From assembly GCA_949987705.1 (NCBI GenBank), contig OX465283.1:92305813-92369812 (forward strand): a DNA stretch of 64,000 nucleotides. Reading direction: 5' to 3'. The notes under the pieces were generated by a model that ran no database searches, was not told the origin of the DNA, and saw nothing but the letters and a program-made list of their open reading frames with translations. How positions within the stretch are numbered: position 1 is the stretch's first letter; each line of letters starts with the position of its first letter. Source of the DNA: Thereva unica (taxonomy: Eukaryota > Arthropoda > Insecta > Diptera > Therevidae). Positions 32,000 through 44,200 of the stretch are shown one piece after another. The position numbers and the translations under genes are program-made.

Positions 32000-33980
32000 T
32001 CTTATTTTACTATCTTTCCGACTAGAACACGCTATCCGGCATTGTACTTAATCTTAGAATCGTCAACAATACAAAGATCTATAAACTAAGTTTTTATAAA
32101 AAAAAAGTAATAAAAAAACAAGACCTAGTTTTTGGCATAATATTCTACGACTAAGAATTATTATGGAAAATAAATAAATAAATAGAAATCATCTGATTAC
32201 AGCGGTATTACAGTGGAAAATGTATTTCCGACAAAAGTATTCTGTAAAACTTCAGAATGCGAATTAACCAATAATGATGATTCTAGTGATTTTTCGATTT
32301 GCTTTTAAGCTCTTTATATTCATTCTCTTGGAATTGGCTAAGTTACAACACTCTATTCTAACTTGAGCAAAGAGATCACAATTATAGGTATGTGTTAATT
32401 CATCGTATAACTGGTTAAAACTGTTTCATTTGCGGAAACAGGCAATTGAATTATTAAGGGAAATGTAAATAAGAAGCCTTAATAGTTATAAACTTTAAAA
32501 ATAAGCAACCTTTCCCTCCGAGTTATCAGACACTCACCTAAACGTATTTTTCAGAGAGCTTTAAAATAATTTGTAAACTTTGGTGAAAAATAATTAATCA
32601 TTGTGTTCATTTCGTATAATCTTTCAACAACCAGAATTTTTTGGTTTAAAAATGTTTTATTCTCAAAGTAGCCTCAATGGGATCTCTTTGCATACTTTAG
32701 AATGAATAGCGATTAAGTTTCTATATCTCGCAGACGCAACTAATTGTAGCGTATAGTTTTTATATGAACATTTAGCTTTTTCAACGACTTCCTACAAGAA
32801 ATATCTTTAGTATAACACAACTTTAATTTTTCTTAAATATATTTTAAGAAATAATTTTTGACGTTTTCATCCCTTAGCTCGATTTACATCCCAAAGTCAA
32901 AGTAAAAGTAGTGCTAAGTGAGAAAAGCATTCAAATTTCTGTGAGATAAAATAACTCCAGAAAATTCAATTCTTATACCTATTAAATTTATCTCGGATGT
33001 GTATTCGCTGAATTGCATATATGTACATATACATAACTGACTGAAGCTGAGGTACAGTCTGAAAAGAAAAAAATTTCCGGTGGGGGGAATTTGCGTATTG
33101 CCGAAACTTACTGAGAAAAAAGTTATACATAGTAGCTGTAAGTTCAATTGAACATCCTTAAAACTGTACCTTAACTATACTTTGAATAGCATTTGATCGC
33201 AGTTTATTTCAACTATCAGCCCGTTTTCCTCCAATATTTTAACTCCTCATGATTATTTAATTCGCTTTTAAATCTTTGTCTAACCGGACCTCGCGGTAGA
33301 CCTATGGTTATTTGGTGTCAGCAGATGCCAGTTCGATGTCAATAAAAAATGACTTTGTCAAAAAAGCGACAAGAGATAAAAAAGCCATTCCCAGTGTATG
33401 CAGTTTGAGCAGACGTTTTGACAACCGGTTCAACTCTGCGTGAAGTTCTTGTAAAACTGAATCATGACAACTTAAATCGGTTGAATTTAATATTTGCTCT
33501 AAGACTCTGACTCAGGCGAATCAGAAGGAGATTAAAAATATTCAATCATTAATATTGCGTCGGATTGGATTTGATGAAATTTTGTGCGATAATTAGTTGA
33601 TCAGAAAAAGTAGATAAGAATTTTTTCGGAGTAATTAAGAGTAAAGGTAATTAAACAATTTTTTGTTTTTAATTAAATGTTAATGTATTGATCAATTTAA
33701 GCTTTAAGGTAGTAATTTGTGGGGGCTTCTTATTTTGTTTTCGAGCGTTATTGCTATTTGAAAATTTTGAAAGTACTTCAAGAAGTGTACAATTAAAATA
33801 CTTAGGAGAAAATCGCAGCTAAATAAAAACAAACAAGAAAAAGATATTGTATAGAGGTTTGTTTGTAATTGAAAGTTTAAGATTAAGAATTTAAAGGGTA
33901 TTGTATATTAAGTGCAAAAACTTGATCATTTTTTACTTATCAACGCTATTTATTGTTTACAATAAAACTATCCCATCGTG
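32000..33980. other. AT-rich intronic spacer
   Basis: No gene or clear repeat. Positions 33300-33355 hold a very weak tRNA-like pattern (CGGTAGACCTATGG, then CAGTTCGATGTC). Confidence 0.5.
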
Positions 33981-33984
33981 TGGT

Positions 33985-34206
33985 CTAATTTTGGAAACAG
34001 TTTTTGTTGGCTGCTTTAAGTATGACCTTCAGGTCCCTTAGGGATTTCTTTGAGATCAAAGACAGACCTATGGGGTCCACAACAGGCACATATGGTACTT
34101 GGTCGAGGATGTTGGTGACCAGCGACATGTCGGGCCGAAAGTCAAGTGTGATGCCCCAGCTTAGAATTACACATAGAAAAAATACGCAGGCCTCGGTACA
34201 TTTCAT
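33985..34206 (-). CDS. Putative small secreted protein, 73 residues, unrecognised
   Basis: Single uninterrupted frame from ATG at 34206 (AACATAATGA) to TAG at 33985. MKCTEACVFFLCVILSWGI is a good signal peptide; the mature part would start near DFRPDMSLVTNILDQ and continue VPYVPVVDPIGLSLISKK, SLRDLKVILKAANKN, ending with one cysteine. Codon third positions are markedly richer in G/C than the AT-rich flanks, which is hard to explain by chance. An AATAAA on the same strand (33954-33949) lies 31 bases after the stop, and a TATA-like TCTATATTT about 60 bases upstream of the ATG. It lies antisense in the presumed intron of the 19.2-kb gene. No family recognised; a KK dibasic site would allow a peptide-precursor reading, but that is speculation. 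Confidence 0.5.
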   Translation of the reverse strand: MKCTEACVFFLCVILSWGITLDFRPDMSLVTNILDQVPYVPVVDPIGLSLISKKSLRDLKVILKAANKNCFQN

Positions 34207-34262
34207 TATGTTTGACGCGCCGCGCCGTGCTCAGCAATTCATCATTTATTCTATTCAAACAA

Positions 34263-35010
34263 AAGAAATATAGATCCTTTTTTCTTTAATAGACTTAGTA
34301 TACCGTTAGTATACATACTATATTAGATCTAGTTACAAATCCTTAGACCTTTAGTGCTAGCCGATTACATCGGTCGAAATGCATTCAACAATTTACATTG
34401 TTTGTTAAATTAATTTTAATAAACAAAATTTTTGTAAATTTAATATAAAGGTGTTGTTAATATCTTAATCAATTTTAACGTAATACTGAAATGTAATTGA
34501 TGCAAGTGCTTCGGGAAATTATTACATTTGTTATTATTTGAGATATGGGTCTCATAGATGTCTTGACATTACATATGTACATGTCTTTCTTATATAAAAA
34601 AGTTTGAAATTATAACTAACTATTGTAACTCCAATTAGAATAAATAAATTAAATATAACTTTCATTACCCTATCTGACTCGTAATTGGTCATTTTTTCTC
34701 GTCTCATTTTCTCCAATTCGAGGGTTTTATTAAGTCTCAAAATGTAAAATGCATGAATAAATTTATTCCGGAATGGACTTTTTGAATTGATGAAATATTT
34801 CCTTTTTTTATAATTATTCAAGTTGTTCTAATTTAAATTTTGCCTAACGCAAATAGTAGTTTTACCATCCTGCACCAACATTATTCATTCAGCTCAAAAT
34901 CATTACATGGTGTCCCCATAGGCCTAATCGTTGGGTTACAAGCTACTATAAAATTTCGTGATTATTTCTTTATCTTTTCTATTTCCACTATTCCATATTC
35001 TCATCTTCAT
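34263..35010. other. AT-rich spacer
   Basis: Upstream flank of the small antisense ORF; contains TATA-like words and nothing else recognisable. The 89-codon minus frame at 34552-34821 follows AT-rich composition. Confidence 0.5.
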
Positions 35011-35268
35011 TTAAGAACAAACTAAGAAAATATGGTCGGCGTCATCCTCGTCCAGCTCAGATTCAATGGTTGTATCCTCGGGCTTCGAATTATGACGGAT
35101 TCTGTATAGGACACGATACTGATTTTTCCTTGAATTCTGAACGTCATTCAATCTTCTGTCAAATTTTGTAGATACATGCCTAATCTCCAATGGGAAAAAA
35201 ACACGAAGCCACCACGTGCCAGTAGGCTGAATTAGCTGACAAAATGTGTCCCCACACATTTCTATCAA
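35011..35268 (-). CDS. Hypothetical 85-codon ORF
   Basis: Open frame with MIEMCGDTFCQLIQPTGTWW, LRVFFPLEIRHVSTKFDRRL and an acidic end SKPEDTTIESELDEDDADHI. Composition is less AT-rich than around it. No family recognised; it may be the residue of a transposon or an exon lacking its partners. It lies just 3' of a Tc1 pseudogene on the same strand. Confidence 0.2.
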   Translation of the reverse strand: MIEMCGDTFCQLIQPTGTWWLRVFFPLEIRHVSTKFDRRLNDVQNSRKNQYRVLYRIRHNSKPEDTTIESELDEDDADHIFLVCS

Positions 35269-35324
35269 TATACATAGATGTGAAATGTCAGAAATTTTTG
35301 TTTTATTGTTAGATATTATTATTA

Positions 35325-35665
35325 GATATTTGGCGAGTTTTTCTTTTTTGGGCTAAAACATCCCAAAGATGCTCTATGGGGTTCAGATCCGGTGGTTGTG
35401 GTGGAGTTCGGTACATTATGAAGTATCCAGAGCCTTGAATTTAGAGCGCAATGCTTGGTATATATAAAATTGTGTAAGACGTAACCGAACTTTTCTTTAA
35501 ATGTTCTTTTAAAATGTTTATGTAAGTTTTATGGTCTATAATACCTTCAATTATGTGGAGGTCACCCCGTCCGTGTTTATATGTGTTCAATGCCACTTTG
35601 ACGTTTTCTGTTATATTTATTGGCGCGATATTGTAATTACACTTAATCTCATTTATGAGTACATC
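35325..35665 (-). pseudogene. Tc1-like transposase C-terminal fragment
   Basis: On the minus strand: YKHGRGDLHIIEGIIDHKTY, INILKEHLKKS, then after stops YRTPPQPPDLNPIEHLWDVL. GxGxLxxIxGxxxxxxYxxIL and the PxxSPDLNPIExxWD box are diagnostic of Tc1/mariner-family transposases. Stops and a deletion around the second catalytic Asp remove function. The + end abuts the truncated start of LINE-A copy 4. Confidence 0.8.
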
Positions 35666-35667
35666 AG

Positions 35668-37307
35668 GTTGAGAAATTCCTGTAAATCCACCATCAGGAA
35701 AGTCAAGGAATTATACGACGACAGGCTGAGAAATAAACTCATTAACTCCACTGCTGGCAGTAAAAATTGTTGGTCCTTGGTAACCTGCATCAGGAAGAAT
35801 TTTACCTCACACACAACGCCTCCATTCATCTACAATAGGCAGATGATAACAGAAAGCAAACCCAAGGCCGACTTACTTGCATCTCTGTTCGCCGCAAACT
35901 CTTCCTTACCCGATGCTGACATGCAACCACCAGCCATTGAGTGTTCCACCCACTCAATGGACGGAGTTTTCTTCAGAACACGTGAAGTGTATAGGTGTCT
36001 CAAAGAGCTTGACTCCAATAAATCCACTGGCCCCGACAATATTCCCCCTATGGTTCTTAAAAAATGTGCCTCACCTTTGGCTAAACTTCTGCGCAAACTT
36101 TTCGCCCTATCCTACTTCTCCGGAGTCTATCCCGACTCCTGGAAACTGGCCCATGTTCAGCCCATACCAAAAAAAGGTGACGCTAGTGACCCCACTAACT
36201 ACCGCCCAATAGCAATTACTTCTATTCTCTCCAAAGTGATGGAGACAATAATAAACAAGAGGCTTTTGAGATATCTTGAACACCACAAAATATTAAATGA
36301 CTAACAGTACGGCTTTAGACCAAAAAGATCTACCGGCGACCTCCTTGTTTGCCGAACTGAACACCTCAACCAAAGTATGTATACACCGATTTGGTGAATA
36401 TGGCCTGGTTGCTTTAGATATCTCCAAGGCTTTTGACAGAGTGTGGCACCCCGCTCTGTTAACTAAACTCCAGGCTATTGGTATTGACTTCGTTCTAAGG
36501 AACTGGATTAAGAGCTTCCTTTCTGGCCGTTCATCAAGGTAGTATTGGATGGCGTCGAATCCAACCCCCACACCATCTTCGCAGGTGTTCCCCAGGGCTC
36601 AATTCTATCACCAGCTCTCTTCCTAATTTTTATAAATGACCTGCTTTCAATCCCTTCCAACCCACTCCTTAAAAGATGCAAATTCCTCCTTCAGCCGTCG
36701 GCCAGGGCTACAATCTACAAGTCCTACATTCGTCCCCGCCTCGAATACAACTCGTATTATTTGGGCTGGGGCCCCGAGAACCACCTTAGCCTGGCTGGAC
36801 AAGGTGCAAAGTCACGCTCTCAAACTTATTGGCGATAGCGCCATTTGCTCCTCAATTGACTCATTAAGCCACCGTAGGAATGTAGCAGCCTTTGCAAAAT
36901 TTTACCGATTTTACCACAACGATTGCTCTACTGAAATAAGTAACCTCATGCCTCCACGGCAACTTTTCTCCCGCAACACGACTTGTCCGCTCGGCTCACC
37001 CTTATAGTCTACAGCCCTTATCTTCGCGCACACTCCGATTTAGAAATTCGTTTATAACAAGAACAGCGCACTGTGGAACAACTTACCCCAGTCAATATTC
37101 CCGAACTCATACAACACCCAAGAGTTCAAGCGCAAGGTTCACCACCATCTCCTTCAACACTCACCCGACTCCCCCTAATCTATCCTATCTTTCTCTCTAT
37201 CCTTCGAGCTAAGCTTACTACTAGACATTGCACCATGACGTGTGCGACATGACGGACTAGTAGTACAAAGGATGACACCTAAGCTTAGACTATCATATAA
37301 AAAAAAT
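35668..37307 (+). pseudogene. LINE-A copy 4: reverse transcriptase pseudogene with complete 3' end
   Basis: Opens in RNSCKSTIRKVKE, as copy 1 does, and preserves GSKNCWSLVTCIRKNFT, VYRCLKELDSNKSTGPDNIP, WKLAHVQPIPKKGDAS and NYRPIAITSILSKVME, then an in-frame TAA at 36301 in ILND*QYGFRPKRSTGD, frameshifts, ALDISKAFDRVWHPALL and GVPQGSILSPALFLIFINDL. A deletion then jumps from FINDL straight to LKRCKFLLQPS, removing the YxDD catalytic motif. The C-terminal domain is frame-broken. The 3' UTR contains the TACTACTAG..CTAGTAGTA stem and ends CACCTAAGCTTAG. Confidence 0.85.
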
Positions 37308-40300
37308 GCCTTGAGTTTTGAATTTTTTTTACTAAATTATTTAGAACCACTGCATGAAACCCGCTGAATTTCAGGTGGCTACTCAAATGGTTTAATTAAC
37401 AACACATAACTTTCCCCATGTCAACCAAAACACAAGCGAGACGGATAACTTAATTTATAATGAGAAGAAATATGAAGCAGTTCTCTGGTTGGTTGGTTCG
37501 TGATTGGTTTTGCCATTGGAGATTAGGCAAAATGCTCTCGATCTGGGGTGTTAATCTACACTTGTTTCAATAAACTGTTTTCTTTCTCTATAGCACAAAT
37601 CTGGAATTGACAAGCTAATTATTTTTGTTGAAAGAATTTTTTTCTGAAAGGCTTGAGGTGGCCTCTTATATTCTTATTATCATATATTTAAATATTCGTG
37701 ATTTGACACAATAAATACCGAAAACGGAACGCAATGAACGATCATTGCATTGCAGCTTTTTTTTATTTTAGCATGTTTTCCTCCCAAACACGGTAAAATA
37801 AATAGATCTAAGACTACTTATCAATTCCTTTCCCGAATGTTATCTCTCGAATCAAATGATTATTCCAAAACAAACTACTTAGTTTTCGATCTTAGCTTCG
37901 ATAACTAATTCAATGCTTAACCTAATTATTTATTATAAAATGCTGAGTTATAATTTGGGAAAAGTCCATTTGACCATTTGTGTGTTTTATATAAATATGC
38001 AATATATAAATTTGTAAAATCTGGTAACAGCTTTTCTCATTAGCAAAAATCTTATATTTATTACTTCCGGCAAAATTGAATATAGTATATTTTGCCAAAT
38101 GCAAGATATAAAGAAAAAAAAACACAAAGAAAATAACATGTTAGGTTTTAGGTTTTTTACATAAAAAAATGAAGAAATTTTTTTTAAATAAAATTTTTCA
38201 TATTAAGAAACTTTGAAAAATTAACCGCGATGGATAAACAAATTTCTCCATTAATTTTATAATCTTTTCCTTGTGTGTTTTTTTGTTAACGAAAATGTTA
38301 CAACTGAAATTCTTAAAACAATCTTGTCGTGAATATAATTTAGATTAAAACAACTCAATATGTTCAGGGTTTTATAACTTTTACCGAAAAAGTAAAAGAA
38401 ATTTGCCCTGAATATAGAAACGATAACATACACATTGAAAAAAATTATAAATATAAATTTAAATAAAACAACAGCGGAGAAAACAAATGACAAACTCGAA
38501 AGCAAGCAATTTGACAAGTTTACAACAAAACAAAACACAAAAAATTTGGAGAACAACAAATTTTCATGTATCATCACATCAGTATCGATGTTTTTCACAT
38601 TTATTTTTCATTAGAAAAAATCAGAATTAATTAATTAAAAAAACAACGTTTTGAAAAAACAAAATATTTTTTTCTCACGAAGGCCGTTGTTTTAAATGTT
38701 CATAAATATTTGAATTACAAAGGCTCGTTTTTTTTAATTTCTCAAAATTGATTCTCCCAATTTATAGCAAATTTATTCTGATTTTCATTTTGTAGTTATG
38801 TAGAGATTAATAATAATATTTCGTAAAGGAAATCGATATAATAAACTACAATACGATTATTAATTTTAGAATAATACTGTCATATTTTGTTGCAAGCTTC
38901 CATTTGTTTTTCTTTCGAGGCTTTTCATCGAGTTCGATCATGTTGACGCAATTTCGACATCTATTCGAACAAAAGAAATGTGTGAAAACGGACAGAACTC
39001 AAATTCTAGAAATAATTTCGGCAATTCAAAAAACCCCTGAAATTTATTGGATATCTTCTAGTTTTGCTACTGTACAATACCGCTTATTAACTATTACTAA
39101 TTTACTGTTTTCAATATCATAAACTAGAATTTAGATAACAAAAGTCAAAAGGCGACAGGTTTTCGCATTCAAAAATTCGATAACGATCACGAATACCCTT
39201 ATGGGTTGGTTTATCGCAAAGCTTCTTTCAGATTTTTTGACAGTTATCGACGCCTTCTCTTTTTACAAATTTTAAAATATGATCACAATAAAAAAGCTCT
39301 AAAAAAAATTTCACGAGCTTTTGAATTTGTGGAATTTTGATTCATGCAGCCGCTGAAAATTTAAAAACTTTCAAAGTGTAAGGAAATATCAATAAAAAAT
39401 CAAAAGTGAAGAAGAAGAATGGAAGAATAATAAGAAAAAATCAAAAGCAACAAATTTGAATCCTTGTTGAAAGATAATACCACGGACGATGATTATTGTT
39501 TAGCAATAAAATATTGATTAACAGAAAAAATGAGCTCATGATTAAAATATAACATTTTTATATGTTGTTGAATTTTTACTGAAATCACTTAAATTTTACG
39601 ATATTTTTTGAGTATTTTTAGAGAAAAAAATTTAATGATCACTGATTAAAATTTTAAATGACTTTAACAGATTTCGTGTGTATATTTCGTGTTGTGTTGT
39701 ATTCTTTTTTCTAGTTTTATTTGAAAATTATTTTCACAATTTTCGTGTTCGTTTACGGCATTCCAAATTCAAAGGCGATTTCCGTTTGTATCTTCACTTT
39801 TTATCTATTTCCAATATTTAGATTAAATGATGTTTATTCGGTAGCGTCTTCTTTATTTTCTATGAGAAGAAAAAAATGTAATTAATGAAATTGAGAAAAA
39901 AATGGCGTAAAATATTGTTTATGTTTTTGGCATTAAATGAATTTGTAATTCGATCGTGTTTAATCAATTTTTTGCCTTAATCAATATGGAAGCATGTATG
40001 TCAAATATTTTGAATGGTTTCGCTCCTTGTAAAAAATTCATGTTTTTTTGGTTTATTTCTTAAATCGGAATTTCAATTTTCTTAATTGAGTTGAATAGTT
40101 TTATTGTTATTTTAGTTTTATTGTTATTTAGTTTTAAGTTTATCTGATTTTAGGTAATAGGAATTTGTACAGTCATATACATATTATTTTGATTATTATC
40201 GTTCGTTTTTAAATATTGATTTAAAATTACAATATGATTTGGAACTCTGGATCCGGTAAAATTGAAATGTGAAATTTTTTAAGTAAGAAAAAACTATGTA

Positions 40301-41060
40301 GATGTAGATTAATTAGAAAGTACTTCCAAATTACAATTTTTACTTTTATTGAAAAAGCAAGCCTCAACTTAGAAAATTGATGTTTTGGAATTTGTTTTTC
40401 TACATTTTTAAATTTATATAGATTAGGATATGTGTGGTCTTCAACAATCGAATTCGGAATTGCGCCTGGCTATGTAAACAAGTTACCTGTTGAGGTATAT
40501 TAAACGGCCTACCACTTTCATCTTCATTTTCCAATATTTCCAATAAACAGGTTTTTAAGACAAAGGGGCGCAGTGTAAGTGTTGGTCCTTGTGGCGAAGT
40601 ATACAGCTACTCCCTTCTAGTATAAACAACCAGAGTGATCTTTTATGTTCTTGAATCGAATCCCAAAGCATAGTACATACAATGATATTTCCGGTATAGC
40701 ACCTTCTTCTATTTCGAGCTCGGCACGCGTTCCTTCGCTGTCGTAGGACAGCATTTAATATTAAATAAAGGGTGTAATATTATTATTATATGAGGTGTAT
40801 TTCATCCATACAATACCCCCACAAACGTCACTTGTAAATCCAAAATATCGATACACGGAAGAGAAGTTGAAAATTAGGCGCACCGTGTATTACTCAAATC
40901 ACCCACAAACAGGTTTAATGTGAGTCCAAATTGAATGGGCGTGTAATTACGGTCATTGATATTCACAGATATTCAACTTTCATAAGATCTACACAGCTCA
41001 TAAACCTGTATGTTTGCTTTCTAATACCAAGTTCAATTATACATAGACAACAGCCATTCG
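37308..41060. other. Very AT-rich spacer
   Basis: Low-complexity A/T-rich sequence, extreme at 38.1-40.4 kb, with many short poly-A/T runs. No ORF with a motif, no defined repeat. Confidence 0.55.
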
Positions 41061-41065
41061 GGGTA

Positions 41066-41234
41066 GTGATGACCAAACGCAAGAACAAGACAAGACTAGT
41101 CTAGTCCTGTTCTTCTTCAGTCTGCCTTGTTCTTGTTCTTGCAAGCATAACAAAGGCTTCTTCTTATTGTTGGTCTTGCTAAATGTGCAAGAACAAGACA
41201 AGACTGTAAGAACAAGACCATTTTTGCTCATCAC
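41066..41234. mobile_element. MITE with GTGATGACC ends and TA flanks (CAAGAACAAGAC family)
   Basis: 169 bp. Left GTGATGACCAAA, right TTTTGCTCATCAC, flanked by TA at 41064-41065 and 41235-41236. The interior is CAAGAACAAGACAAGACT on one side and its complement words CTTGTTCTTGTTCTTGC in the middle, making the RNA strongly self-complementary. Complete member of the family represented at 29.6 and 31.7 kb. Confidence 0.75.
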
Positions 41235-41236
41235 TA

Positions 41237-44200
41237 GTACAGGGATAACATTTTGGAGTCAATTCAAGCTCTGCTTCCACTTGCTCCAGATATTCTGCCA
41301 AATACTATTTGCAATTGTACAATCCAGATTTCCCGGAATTTCCCCGATATTAGGCCTCTTTTCCCTAATTTCTGTGAGTAATTACTGCACTTAATAATTC
41401 CTCCAAAGAGGAACTTAACCTTAAACGACTATCTCAGTAAAATCGTTATTTTCACGATCAAAATGTAAACAGCGCGTAATGGCCCTTATAGATTTTATGT
41501 TTATATTAATAACGAAGCTAATTTATCAAAATATTCAACAATTATCAATTGTCAATCTATTCCTACATATCTTCAAATTTTATGGATCGCTGTTCTTTGA
41601 AAGGTGTCTGCCTCAATTGGAACAGGTTCTGAACAGACTAGCAGAAGGCTAAAGAGTGTCGTTTATTTTATGTTAGAGAACATCATAGCTATAAATGGAA
41701 AGTTATGTTGACAAACCTGACTGTTTTTGGCTAATATGCGAGTGCCGTATGACGTTTTATTCTTCGTTTATCCTTGCCAGACTGAAAAGAATACGGAATG
41801 AGCAGCACCACGGTATTCAAAAAAGGTGTTGGTATAACCTTAATTGGATCCAATTTTACGTTTTTTTGTATCGCCTTTTGTATCGTAACCATAATGTTAT
41901 GATCGGTCTCAAAAAGTATGTTTCTCCTCTTTAGTAAAAGTCACAACGACTTTCAAGCAACAGTTTCTTGACAAAATTTTTATCAGGTTTTTATATGTTT
42001 GAAGTCGATTAGAACGATAAAATTCAACTTCGGCTTCTCAACCTTCATCTACATCTATTTCATTCACCGTAAGGCTTTCGCAACAATAGTTTGATCCACA
42101 CGATTTAAGAGAAACTCTTTGTTCAACTTAGTTCTTCATTGTAAAAATCGGAGCACTTGAAAATGTGTTTGCCACAAATAATTGAAAGTATTTACGCGTG
42201 ATTTACAAATGCTTTTTACGCAGTGTTGTATTGTATTTACTTCAATAAATGGTTAAGTGAAGAATTTTTGGAAAAATAGTGAAAATTGGTCCCGATTTTT
42301 GCTCCGTGAGATGGCATCAAAAAAATAAAAAATTAACAGCGCTATTAGATCATGTGCCTGTAATTAATAGATTTAGAAGTTACTTTAGCCGAAATGTAGG
42401 AACCGTCAATATAAACAGAGGGAAATTTATAGATCGAACTGATGCTCATAATTGCCTATTTGTAATTAAAATTAATACAATGTAAATTTATTGCAATAAC
42501 ATTCAACGTAAGTGGTTGTCATGACGTCTATTCAACCAAAATCTAGCCACATGTAGCAATTAGGAAATGCTACGATGGTAGACCTCGCCTAGTAATTTTT
42601 GGTAACTCGAACTAAATTTTAACAACCGCAGTCCTGCTATTGGGCTTCCAATTAAGATTTATTTAGGTCGTTTTCAGATATTGAACATGTATTATATTGT
42701 CAAAAAAAAAAAAATACTTTCTTCCGTTTTCGTTAAAAATGGAACAAACTTGTGGATCAACTCCATATTTGCCCCAAGGGCTACCTACAATAGAGAAATA
42801 GATAAATCTAAGGCAATTTACGCAATTAATTATAGCAATCTTTTTTAAAAGAAAATACACTAGTAAATGTCTCAACAGTATAAAATTTACAAATATTTTG
42901 TATTCCGTTGATGCATCTAACTGCATTATCATTGCGCTTTATAAATTCTAAATCATATACCTATGCAGTAGTATGGCGTCGTGGTACAAAATAAAAGAAA
43001 CACAGAAGCCGGAATAGATAAATTAATGGAAAAGATTTGTTTTAATTTCACGTAAAATCAAGAAAAAATGCGATAAAGTTTCATAATATATTCTGCCTCT
43101 AAAAAACTGAAAAAGAGGACTATTAATTTAAACGTTTACTATTACATTTTTCATGTTGTCAAACTATCAAAAAATTATTTGACTACTTCATAAAAATCAA
43201 TGTGCCTTAACTTATCTTACATAGAAGGATATATAAAAACCGGACCATCCACTCTTAATAGTTACTCAATTAATTACTAATAAAAATTAAAATTGTTTTT
43301 CAAATTGTTTTATTTTTATTCATTTAATTAAGTTGTACAAAATCTCGCCTTTTTTCGCTACTCTTCAAAAGAACAAAAGTTGGAACCATATCTCGCCCTT
43401 TAGTAAAGTATTTCCAGGCAGTAATTTCTTTGCTCGTTGCTACTTCAAAATGATTAAAACCAAAATACCGCCATAAATCTTCTTAAGAGATAGTAAATTT
43501 TGACTATCGTATAAAACTTTTTTATCTGTACCCACTAAAAAGTAAATCTTCAATAATAAAATAGAAAAATGTAAGAACCCAAAAAAATATGCCCGAATTA
43601 CATACAAAATTCAACACAAGCCTAATGGCATTGATAGCTTCTTTTTTTGTTTTTATATAATAAATAAAGTTTTAATAGGATATTGTAAAAAATAAAGCCA
43701 GAAAAAAAAACTACTGACATTCTAGTACGTAATTTAGTGAATTTTAGGAAAATGGCCTGCTATTAATTGTTTGGAAAAAAGTATAAAAGCAAGAAGGCAG
43801 GTGAGAACTTCTTTTTCTTGGAAATTGCCCAATAAAATAGAACCGACATTTCATCAATGAAAGATTCCGTGAAACGAGGGGTTGATAGCTCTATCGCTGA
43901 TTTTTATTTGCTGTTTGTACCTGCGGACAAAAAATTATTTAGCATTTTTTTAAAGTATTTTAAGAACATTTTTTATGATTTTATTACCAAACCAAAATGG
44001 TTGTGTTTTATTACTGCCGCCAAAAACTTTCTTCAATTTGTCTATCTGGTGCCAGTGGCCGAGCTGACTATCACAGATTTGTATATACATATGTATGTAC
44101 ATACCTATATTTACGTATTCTGCCTCAAGCATAATTTATTACACATAAATCATATTATCATATTTTTTACATGCTATCGATAAATTTATTAGCAAAAGAA

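Noticed and set aside
33290..33355. SINE/tRNA-like remnant
   Set aside because: Only a weak B-box-like CAGTTCGATGTC; A-box pairing and body sequence are not convincing.
42279..44183. ORFs of 68-108 codons
   Set aside because: Composition follows AT-rich background, no motifs, no splice or polyadenylation context that singles them out.
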